This document shows, piece after piece, positions 33,601 to 45,600 of a stretch of 64,000 nucleotides of DNA. The first letter of the stretch is position 1, and each line of letters starts with the position of its first letter. The notes under the pieces were generated by a model that made no database searches, had not been told where the DNA came from, and saw nothing but the letters and a program-made list of their open reading frames with translations. The translations under genes and the position numbers were made by a program. The DNA is taken from positions 6,890,366-6,954,365 of the forward strand of contig CAIIXF020000008.1 in the NCBI GenBank assembly GCA_903813345.2, in the 5' to 3' direction. The DNA comes from Owenia fusiformis. Lineage: Eukaryota > Annelida > Polychaeta > Sabellida > Oweniidae.

Positions 33601-36600
33601 TTTGAGACCTGTGTGATGTCACTGGGCTCAGGTATAGGAAGGCTGGGGGTGGGGTCATCTTCAGAACAGTAGCGTTTAATGTATTGCGTCACAAGAAATT
33701 GCAGCAGAGTTTGGGAATTATCCTGGAAGTATATGCAAAGGCTCCAATGACTCATTCATTGAAAATCCTCACAAGATAGGTCTGAGTTTTACAGTGTCCA
33801 TATCAAAGATGTATTTATTGTATTGTAGGTTTCAACAATGAAAACTGACTTTGAATGATACAAACCTGATCAACTTTGTCTAACAGTGTTTTCGAGGAAG
33901 TATGACAAGATCTACCACTTTATAATTCAAGGAGGTGCCCAATTGGTATTATACTTGACCTACCAACCAACCTTATGGCAGTTGAATTTAACTGTTAGAC
34001 AAATGATTATCTTGAAGTTAAAAGCATTGGATTTACAACTTATTGATCACGATTTACTTTCACTTGAGATGTATTCTCTTCCAATTATATCACTTAGCTA
34101 TATTCAAAACCGATATTGCCTGCACTTAAAAAGATACCCAAAAGAAAACACATTATTTACAACTAATTGTTCTCATAGTTGACATAACTGAGGTTGCCTT
34201 ATAAACCTTAAGTGTTATTTTATTCTTTATTCTCTCAAACTGACAGCAACAGATTAGTGATGGATGTTAAATATATTTCGAAATGGACAATTTCAAATGT
34301 AATCCATGGTAAGTGTCGAGTCAGATAACATATTTTTTTTAAATTTAACTTTATGAACCACAGAATTTCATAAGAAACAAATAAAAGCTTGAAATATATA
34401 TAAAATAACGATTTAGAAACAAGACACACAGTGATAAATATCGCACTTTGAAGAGCAAACTGGCCACCATGCAATTTACCCAGCATGGCCAAAACCTAAT
34501 CAGACCTTGGCACTAGTCTGCTCTTGCATCTGTAAACATTTCAAGTTGACAAGGTTAGCGGTTTTCATGCAATTTTGATGACAAGAATTTATTTGTAGTC
34601 TTGAACTTTGGGAAAATTTAGATAACATTGTTTGTGACCTAATTTGATGACCTTCGACCTTGAAAATTTCACTTTTTCAGACCTCAGTAGGTCTTTTGTA
34701 ATTAAGCTGACCTAAATTTAAATCCAAAATATCAATTTAGAAAATCAAATTTTTGACCTTTTCAAGTTCACTGAAGGTCAACGAAAGGTCAAATCTGAAA
34801 TCTAAGGTCAGATTTGAACTTCTGAGAACTTGTAGATGTTTTTGGTCAATTTGGAGCAAGTTGAAAAATTCAAAATGGCCACCAAATTGAAAAATTCAAA
34901 ATGGCCACCATGTAATTCAGCCAGCATACCCAAAACCTAATCAGATCTTGGCAATAGTCTGCTCTTGCATCTGTAAAAATTTCAAGTTGAACGGATAAGT
35001 GGTTTTCCTGGAATTTTGACGACAAGATTTGTTGAAAAATTCAAAATGGCCGCCACGTAGTTTACCCAGCATGCCCTAAACCTAATCAGATCTTGGCACT
35101 AGTCTGCTATTGCATGTGTAAAAATTTCAAGTTGAACAGGTTAGCGGTTTTCTTGGAATTTTGATGACAAGAATTGATATGTAGTCTCAAACTTTGAGAA
35201 ACTTGGATAACATCATTTGTGACCTAGTTTAATGACCTTGATTAATTTAGAAAAATCAACTTTTTGAGCTTTTAAGGTCACTGAAGGTGAATGAAAGGTC
35301 AAATCTGTGACCTAGTTTAATGACCTTGACCTTCGACCTTGAAAATTTCACTTTTTCAGACCTCAGTAGGTGTTTTGTAATTAAGCTGACCTAAATTTAA
35401 ATCCAAAATATCAATTTAGAAAATCAACTTTTTTGACCTTTCAAGGTCACTGAAGGTGAACGAAAGGTCAAATCTGAAATCTAAGGTCAGATTTGAACTT
35501 CTGAGAACTTGTAGATGTTTTTAAAAAAAATTTGGTCAATTTGGAGCAAGTTGAAAAATTCAAAAATGGCCGCCAAATTGAAAAATTCAAAATGGCCACC
35601 ATGTAATTCAGCCAGCATACCCAAAACCTAATCAGATCTTGGCAATAGTCTGGTCTTGCATCTGTAAAAATTTCAAGTTGAACGGATAAGTGGTTTTCCT
35701 GGAATTTTGATGACAAGATTTGTTGAAAAATTCAAAATGGCCGCCACGTAGTTTACCAAGCATGCTCTTAACCTAATCAGATCTTGGTACTAGTCTGCTC
35801 TGCATCTGTAAAAATTTCAAGATGAACAGGTAAGCAGTTATCCTGGAAATTTGATGACAAGATTTGGTTTATGTGCCGCCCACCCGCACGCCCGCACACC
35901 CGCACGCCCGCACGCCCACCCAACAGCACAAGACGACAATATAGCACTTTTTCAAAGTGCGATAAAAAATAAGGAGATACAAACGAGCATAAAAATATTG
36001 TTTTAGGAAAAACAATGAATCTATACTTGCATCATTTTTTCAGTCTGCTTGTTCATGCTGATTTTCATTGATGTTAAGCTGAACAATATCAGGTAAAGTC
36101 TCTTCAAATCAGAAAACATCTCATACCATTATACATGTACATGTACTGTCTTAATGAATGGAATTATTAGCCATCTTTGCAGTGAATCATGTCATTGTGA
36201 AAAATCGCAAATCTTCAGTTCATTCTAGAAACATAGATTGCCTGATGACAACAGCTATGTGATGTGATGGAATCAATATTGTGAGCTGAATTTGAACTTG
36301 TAAAGGTTCATAAATATTTTACACTTGCAGAATAGTACAATTGTATCCCCTTTATATAAATAAGCACTAAATAGTCTAAGTACAGTGACCATGTTTCCAG
36401 AATTACTGGTATGTATGTCGATGCAACTAGTACTGCAGACACATCAACGGATATCCCTTTAAACTGTATGGTCAATGCAGTGATGCGCATGAACTGCGGT
36501 CAGTCAGGAATTACAGAATTACAATGCTGGAATAGTGGCTGTTGCTTTGACAATACAATATCTGGAGTACCATGGTGTTTCCAGAGAGCAGGTAAAGTGC

Positions 36601-39600
36601 ATAATAAACCTATAAATACTTGAACATGATTCTGTGGCATGTATATCATATGCTGCCATTGTACAGTTTTGCAGCTGGGTGTAGCCAGCTTTCAGACAGG
36701 GGGGTGCACCCATCGCACCCCCCCCCCCTCCTTGGCTACGCCTATGTACAGTGTGTATATGTGGCACAATGTGTTCATCAAAGATAATGTTTTGCTATAG
36801 AAACCACAGCTGGTTTAACAGTCACCACTGCTAAAAGTGTAACAAACACAGATGCTGTTGAAACAACTACAACTGCTACTGAAGCAGATACAACTGCAAG
36901 TGATTCTGATTCAACAGTTTATACTAATGACGTGACAGCCGATGAGACAACAACTAACTCAGATGGCATCACATATGAGACAAACACATCAGATCCCCAA
37001 CAATTTCCCTGTAAGTTTCAAGTTAAAGACCTATCTTGCAATTATCAAAAGACAGATGCAGTCCATGGTCTTTCCAAAATCTCTTCATGGTACTTTTGCA
37101 ATATTTCATGATATCTTTTGCAATCTTTTTTCCTTTGTAGGGTATTTAATTACCATAATAACTGTAGCTGTTGTGGTGTTTCTTGGGATCGTAGTCTCCC
37201 TGACTGTCCTTGCCATTTTGCACAGGTAATATATAGGAAAGACTAGTCTCGGTTTGGAGAACGAAGTTCATTAGTCTACTGCACGTTACGCCTGTGTCAG
37301 ACAATTTTGATATTTTTACATATTGTTGATTTAAATGTCTTCTTTTGAATATTCATAATTTAATTTGGGTGTTATTTCTCTTTTTTCATAAAAAAATTAT
37401 TAGCCCAGTAGACATCCTCCAAACCGAGACCTGTCTTTTCCATTTAATGTTGTGACAGATCAATTGTTGGGACTGAGCCAAAATAAAAGCTCAAATTGAT
37501 GGGTTACAATAGAATTATGAACTCACAGTATCTAACTGAAATTGCTTTTTGGTCTCAGGAAAAATGTGGTCTTCAACCCCTCTTATCTAATCACAGTCCT
37601 CCTATCCTCTCTTTTCCAGGAAAAAACGCAGCAGATTAACAATCAGACAAGAACCTCAAAACACAGTACCGGAAAACTAGCAAGATGGATACGTCATGTA
37701 CATACTGATTGGTTGTTGGGCACCATTTAGTTACCAAGACTGTCCTGGTGACAAAATGGATGAACATCCAGCAGAGAAAATTTTGAAGTACTTTTATCTT
37801 CACTATTTTCACCAACAAGAAGGAAGATTGTATCAAAATACTTAGTACTTTACCCATGTGTGAACCCCTAAACAGTTAGGCTATAAGGAATTACACTAAC
37901 ATATGATCTCGGAAACAAACAAACATCAGAAAAGAAATTCATATTCTAAGAACATAAGGGTTTATCTTTCCAAGTCAAAGCTACTGACAATTTGGGTATA
38001 TCAGCGACTATAACCAGCTCTAACTTTCCTCAAAATACATGTAAAGCAGTTTTCACAATTCTGAGCACTTTCCAGTGATTTTGAGCTAAAACTTTCAAAT
38101 GCGAACCCCCTTGGAATTTTTTGAAAAGTGCACCCTCCTTTGCAAAAGCTGGCTACGGGCCTGTATTCATGTACATTCTTGTGTGATTTTGTTATAAATA
38201 AAACATAACCAAAGAAAATGTTACCTTGCTCTTAATGTTTTTTATGTTATCCAATATATCCAACTGAAAGCCGTCAGCTTGTCCTCTTTTGGGGTTGCCA
38301 CCATTCATGTAGTTGCCACATGCCAGAATCATTCCTAATATTCTATGTACCCCCGCACTATCTTGCAATTCCTGGTAATTAGAAATACATACATCAATAA
38401 ATGTCAATTCATAGTAAATTATTACTGCATGTAAGTACTGTAGTAACAAGACAAGATGGAATAAGGCATTAACAAAAATTGTCACCACCTGAAATTTGAT
38501 ACAGATGCCGACTGCCAAATGCAAAACACCAACCATCTAATTCCGAACACCCTCCACAAAAAAGTTGGAGACTTTAACAATAGGTCACCACTTGTGGTGG
38601 TGACATACACGTAATAAATTAAAAGTATAACCATTTAATACAAAAACTGATGACAAATTCTGGCTACCTCTGATAATGGTGGTTATAACAATTGATCACA
38701 ATTTCTCGATGGGGACATGAAAACAATGTTTTAAATAAAACATGATCATATGTATATCCAATAGATTGTAAATATTGTAACTCAAGGAATTGTGCGTGAT
38801 TGGATGCACTCACATCTTGTATGTCAGGCTACCACATGCCATTTTCATTCAAACTCCCATACAAAGGGCCTCATGCTTGAAGTCCACAATTCATTGAGCT
38901 CTGGGCTTAAATCATTTATCACATCTGTGAGTCCAGATAGTATCATAATGGTACCTGTGTGATAGAACATAAAAAGAGTAGCCCTGTTGTTTGAGTGCTT
39001 CATCATATGGCTTGTATAGGCTGAACAGTAACAGGCCCAGGGCTCAGAACCATCACTGTTTATAGTAGAGAAATGCCCTAAGATCAGGAGCCCAGCAGTA
39101 AATACATGAAGCTCTCAAAACCAAACTCTTGAGAAGGGTAAGTGAATAATCTGTAATCTAACCTGGCAAAGTGAGCTGAGGTTGTTAAGCTTGGTTTCCA
39201 ATGAGTTAATGGTTTCCTTGAACTGAGACTGGAAGATCAGACAATAAACTCTCTCTGCAAAGTTGGGAATCTGCGAAAGGTTGAAGAAAAACCTGAAAAT
39301 TGACAATGACAATGTTTTAATAACTTTAGTATTAATGTTATATCCTATGGTCTTGTAGTTTTGTATTGTGCTAATGGCTTCTGAATGGTGGACAGAGGGG
39401 TGGTGACTTTTTTTAAGTTAGTTCATTGTTCTCAATGCTGAAGTTTTGCTTTCTTATGGCTGGCTCTACTCTTAATAAATGATTTTTCTTTCTGCTTTTC
39501 ATTAATTTTTTTCTCTTGCTTACATATTTATGAAAATGAACTTTAAAAATGAGTGCAGTCTTGCAGTTAAGAACTTACACTAATTGTATGTTTTTATTCA

Positions 39601-42600
39601 ATAGCAATAATAAAAGAGGTCACTGAAGTTATGAACAACAAAGGCATCTCCATATAAATATTCAGTATTTTACCATACATGCACATCTATATCTTTTTCT
39701 AGAACTTATTATTAGGTGGCTTATGCCACTATGCATATTATACATGCATTTTGGTGCTAACTTACTGTTCAGGTTTATCTAGGGCGATGTCTGGCTTTGT
39801 CTCTACGTGATCTTTGATCTGCTTCAGTTCATCCATCTCTGGTCTCTGTTGAATACAGCATACGTATATGTCAATATAAATCTATTAACATTAACATGAC
39901 AAAATGTCACCACCTACGTGTAGTTCCTCACAATATTATCAGTTCAATCTTCAGTCAGATTTGAATTTCTGAGAACTTGTAGATGATTTTGAAAAATAAA
40001 TTGGTCAATTTGAAGCAAGATGACAAAAGACCTTCTTGACCTTGAAAAGGTCATTGAAGGCCAAATAAAGACCTTTTTGACCCTGAGAAGTTCATTGAAG
40101 GTGAAGTCTCAAATCTAAAGTCAGATTTGAACTTCTGAGAACCTGTAGATGATTTGAAAAAAAATTGGTCAAATTGAAGGTCAAATATTTTTTTGACCTA
40201 GAGAATATCATTGAAGGTCAAATCTATAGTCAGATTTGAACTTTTGAGAACTTCTAGATGATTTTGAAAAGAGAAATTGGTCAATTTGAAGCAGTTGAAA
40301 AATATATATTTTACCTTTTTTGACCTTGAGAAGGTCAATGAAGGTCAAATCTCAAATCTAAAGTCAGATCTGAACTTCTCCTGATTACTTGTAAATGATT
40401 TTGAAAAAAAATTTGGTCAATTTGAAGCTAGTTGAAAAAAGACCTTTTTGATCTTGAAAAGGTCACTGAAGGTCAAATCTTAAATATAAAGTCAGATTAG
40501 AACTTCTGAAAGCTTGTAGATGATTCTGAAAAAATCTGAAGTCTGTCTAAACAGTATTTGTTAAGTTAACCAGCCACCAACTGCGGATCACCAACCACCA
40601 ACCGCAATCAACAAAAAACGGAGACCATAGCAATATGTCACCACTTTTTGTTGGTGACATAACAAACTAAGATGAATGGGAAACAAGTAAATTAATTACT
40701 CAAATTTAGTTGATCAAGTGAATTTATTCCACAGTTGTGCAATAATATATGTAAGAATGCGATAACAAAATCTCAAGAAAAACTTTTAATGGCATCGATG
40801 AATCATTAATCCTGATCTGAAAATTAAGAAGCATCCCTGAGAATCAAACTCAAGTGGTTTGTCTTGAATTTATTCAATATTAACAATTTCCTACTTACAT
40901 TATCATAGAGTGTCTGTAGAGTCTCAAGGCCAAGAACTGATATGTCAAAATTCAACACGGCTGAAATAAAAAAATACTGATTTATAGTCAGTTTTTTTGA
41001 ATCCTTGTCAGAGAAAGTAGAGGCTGTTTGATCATGTTCGAAAAATGAGTTTGAAGATGCTATAATCAATCAAGGAATTGGACATTTAACAGAAAAAATA
41101 TGGAATATTTATGAATAATCTTGTAGGAAAAGAATACAATAAAAAAATCAATTTCACTTGGATGGTTAAGATCAAAATGTATATTCTTAACCTTCTTTGC
41201 ACCGATTCTGAACAAACAACTTAATTATCGAGTGTAAGCATGTGTGGTGACCTTTTTTGTAAAGCCTGATCTCTTTATTAGCAAAATAGAATTGCTTGAA
41301 ATTTGTCGGAATATTCTGATTTTTAATTTCAAAGATGAAATAGAGGGTTCTGCATGTTTATCTAAATTATAAGATACAGTTATTGCCCCACCTTGTTCTA
41401 TATCACCCATGTCCATATGTAGACTTGATACAAATATTCCAACACTCTGCGACCTCTTGCTGTCAAGTAACTTAGCAACCTACGGAAACAACAATCATTA
41501 TTGTTACATGTAGTACCTCAGTTGAAATACTCGATTTTGATTGGTCAACGAGCGGTGAATAATTTTAACTGTACACCGCGCAATGCATTGCCGGTGAATA
41601 ATATTCCCAGCATTCCACTTAAATGACGTCATTATCAGACGATAAAATGGCCGCCGCTAGCACAAGCCGTTTCAAAAATGTTGAAGATGAGGATATTATT
41701 AGTCTCTTAGAGAGTAAAGACAGTCAAAATACGAAGAAAAATCTAAAACTTTGTACAAAGCTTTTAGTGGACTTCGCCCAGTAATTTGACTCCATTGAGT
41801 GAACTTACTGCCGATATACTGAAATACAACATGAACGTCTCGAGGGTCTGGATCCAACTTCAAGTCAACTTCAAGGGTCAGAAAAATCTAAGATATTCTT
41901 CGGACTAACAAAACAATTATAGACCTCTCCATTCGGTTTACTGTCAAAATTATATCCCTCGACTGTAAACCTCGACCTACGGTCTCGGTTTACAGTCTCG
42001 GGATATAATTTTGACAGTAAACCTCTGGAGAGGTCAATAATTGTATAATGTAACAGTCATATACTGTATTCAGATATTCTGTATGATGGTACTATTGCAT
42101 GTACATGTACATGTATGTAGTATGTGATAGCGCATTTGGTACACCAAACCTTCCTTCAAATTCTATGATTGAGAGTATGTTCTCTATACAGTGAATGGAG
42201 TTAAATCTAAATTGTTTTCTCTAAATCAGCTAACATCATGAACATGAAGAACAAAATCAAGTAACCAATATTATAAATGTGTATCTAAAACAAGATGACC
42301 AGCTCATCCAACAAAATGAGCACAATACATATAACTGTAGAAAAGCTCATCATTATTTCATATTAGCATTAACATTAAGGCCCATTTACATGCATGTTGT
42401 TAATATAAAATGTTTCAACTCCACATGTCAATTTGAAATTAAATTGATTGATCAACAATATCTTTAAATTTTGAAAAAAAAAATCTTTTAATTTTGAAAA
42501 TAATCGGATTCCAATGTTAAGACAGGTAACTTTTGATCACGAATAAATTATATTCTTCTATTCAGTAACTCAGATAATAATTGGTAACACCATGTACATC

Positions 42601-45600
42601 ATTGATATTGAAGTCTGACCTGTCTGCTTTTAGGTTTGCTAGTCTTCTCTTTATCTTTCTTTGGCTTGGCTTTTTGTGTGGAAAAAAGCTCATCTAATTC
42701 TGTGATATCTATGGATAATTCATCTATATCTTCCCATACACTATGGGGCTTTTTCCTAGAGGGACTGCTAGCAGGACTACAAACATATAGATACATGTAC
42801 TGTACATTTAGACATGGACATGATACATGTAAATCTTTGAATCTGTGTTCAAGACGATAACACAGGTCCATCAAGTGCATGTAAATGTAGTTCTTTATGA
42901 AAATAAAATTTATTTATATATGATAAATAATGCAAAGGATGATTCAATACATCTGAACTTCGCTGAATGAAGTGGAATAAAGAAATAGTTATTCGAACAA
43001 AGAATTGAATCCTGTACTATGGGCTGAATTAGATGTGAATAAAAGCCACACAGTTTTTTCATCAAACGAGCGAGATTATTCAAGGTTAATCAACAATACG
43101 TATCGTATATAAACTAGTAACACCCTGTATTACCTGGCAAGAGGGGACTGGGTCTGGGGGACTTGTATGCGGCGCCAAAACAAAGCCTTCATGGGAGACT
43201 TGGGCTGGACAACAGGCTTCCTTGGGACAGCTGAAAATGTGTAAGATATTCCCAAATTATTTTATGATTATCTCCCATAAATGAGCTCAGAAATAGAGTT
43301 TAGTTTAAATAGTTATCTGACAAGACACCAGCGTCATACAGAATAATTTAAGAGAAAAATTCAGAAATAAACTGTATGTCAACAATTGTATTTCAACAAT
43401 TGTAATTCAATTGTATTAAAAAATGATGATCTTACCTGTGGGTGCTACTAGCATGGCTACACCTGGGCCACCTGGCGGAGGTGGAATACCACCTGGTATT
43501 GGAGGTGGGGGAGGAGGGCCTCCTCCTGGTGGGGGAGGAGGTGGGGGTATTCCCCCAGGTGGAGGAGGGGGAGGGGGTATGCCTCCGGGTGGAGGAGGGG
43601 GAGGAGGAATACCTCCAGGTGGGGGAGGGGGTGGGGGAATTCCCCCAGGAGGGGGAGGTGGTGGCGGAGGCGGAGGAACTAGAGGTTTTATCTGCTGTGA
43701 CTGAGGGGACTCTGGCACAGAATGTCCATTGGGTAAGTCACTCTTCCTTGAAGGTCCATTCTGTCCTAAATCAGAACTAATCTGATTTTCTGACAAAGCA
43801 CCCAGCTTCAGATTTTCAATGTCTGATAAGAGTTTATATTTCTCCAGATCACGTTCCAGTTGAGCTATCTTTGCTTCATATTGCATAGTCTGTAGTTTCA
43901 GCTCCCCTCTTTGGGATAGTATTGCTTGTTCATAATGCTCCTGTAACAAACAGTTTGATCAAATACATAACAAAAAGTTGGAAGATGAGATAACACTTAG
44001 ACACACAACAGAGTGGAAGTAGCGGCTGTGTCGTTGTCCTTAAGCAGGGAGTAACTCAGTAGGTTTCATAACATAGCCTATAAGCTAGATATAGAGATAG
44101 CCAGTGGAAGGGTAATTTAATAGCCCTAGAACAGCCAGATTTTATTTAAAATGATTAAATTTTCTGTTAATGGGTCTAAGTGATAAAGGAAAATAATGCA
44201 TGGCAAACAATTCAAAATATTGTTGAAAGTATATTAACCTCTTGAGTACCCAGAATGACGAGATTTCTCGTCACCTCAGATATGACCTTGAAACCCAGAG
44301 GGACGAGAAAATCAGTCTCAAATTTTTTCACAAAAATTGCTCTTATTTGAACAATTTTCATCTAATTTACACAAAAATTGTTTTAAAACGTGTGGAAATG
44401 ATCTCTGCCATCTAATTTTACTAAGTTGAGCATCTCAAGTTGTATGGGTATGTAGTAAAATGTCAAAAGGTGGCAAAAAATGAAAAATTCTCTGGTTTCA
44501 ACCGATTTTAGAGCCTGAGATTCAAGAGGTTAAAGACAGAGACTGAACAGTAATGCACCGTTTAAGATTGATGTGATTCATGTACAATGTATACTACACC
44601 TGTTCTTAATATTAAAGCTGAAAGTCAGGGAGACTGTTGTATAAAAGTATATGGACCCAGACTGTATATAATGGTTAACTTTACCTTGAAGCATTTCATC
44701 TTTTTCTCATACTCTCTCCTTAGGGCCGCTCGGATAGAATGACTAGTGCTGCCACCTTCAAATAAAATGATTACACGCAAACAATATTACACATCACATT
44801 CAAATGCAATAGCGCCAACAAAAAGTTCTAAAAAGCAAGTGCAATATATTTTTTCTTTTTGAAAATTTTGGCTTGCTCTACAATCTTGAAAATCTAGATC
44901 AAGTGTTCAGATTAGATTAAGTGTTCACATTTCAAGGTTTTATTAAGTCTATAGGAGATGATTTTGGGAGCACGAAAAAGTGTTCACATTGAGAGGCGTT
45001 CAAATTAGAGAGGTGTTCGGATATACAGGTTTCACTGTACATTCTTACCAGAAACTGGGTCAGGTTCAATCGCTTTCTCTATATCATCAAAGTTAGGTGG
45101 CCACTGAAAGTCTGGCATCTTTACAGGGACCACTTCAATCATGGGATGGTGGGTACATTCTATGTGGGCCCAGAAGTACATACAGTCTGCCTGGATACAG
45201 AAACACACTATGTGTATGGCGCAACTAACTGATGCAAAATTGACAGCAAAAATGAAAATGAATAATCAAAATGAGAACACTTATATACTTGCTATAGTTT
45301 GCATGTGCAAGCTTGAAAGAACACTACATATGAGAATTTCAGACTTATTGGTTAAAATCTATTCAGAAATATACACCAATCTCGCCATGTACTGGTATGC
45401 TCTCTTATAGATATCTGGTACCAATCAATGTATCGACAATGTAACATTGTGTTTTCTTATGAATAAATGCTGAAAATTCAACTCGACTAAATCATAACTA
45501 ATTTGCTCAAATATATTATTGGTAAAAACACTTACCCTAAATATATCCGGTTGCATCTTATTGCTAGATTCCAGTGGTTTAATCACCCCAGCAGCCAGGA

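Noticed and set aside
33886-34182. 98-residue plus frame considered as the signal-peptide exon of the trefoil gene
   Set aside because: No hydrophobic signal core at its start and no donor in the required phase; not supported.
36014-36092. ATG followed by hydrophobic residues ([12 protein letters not shown]) considered as trefoil gene exon 1
   Set aside because: Reaches a stop within 19 codons and lacks a good donor before it.
43423-43780. Gly-rich plus-strand frames
   Set aside because: Antisense of the formin FH1 polyproline repeats.
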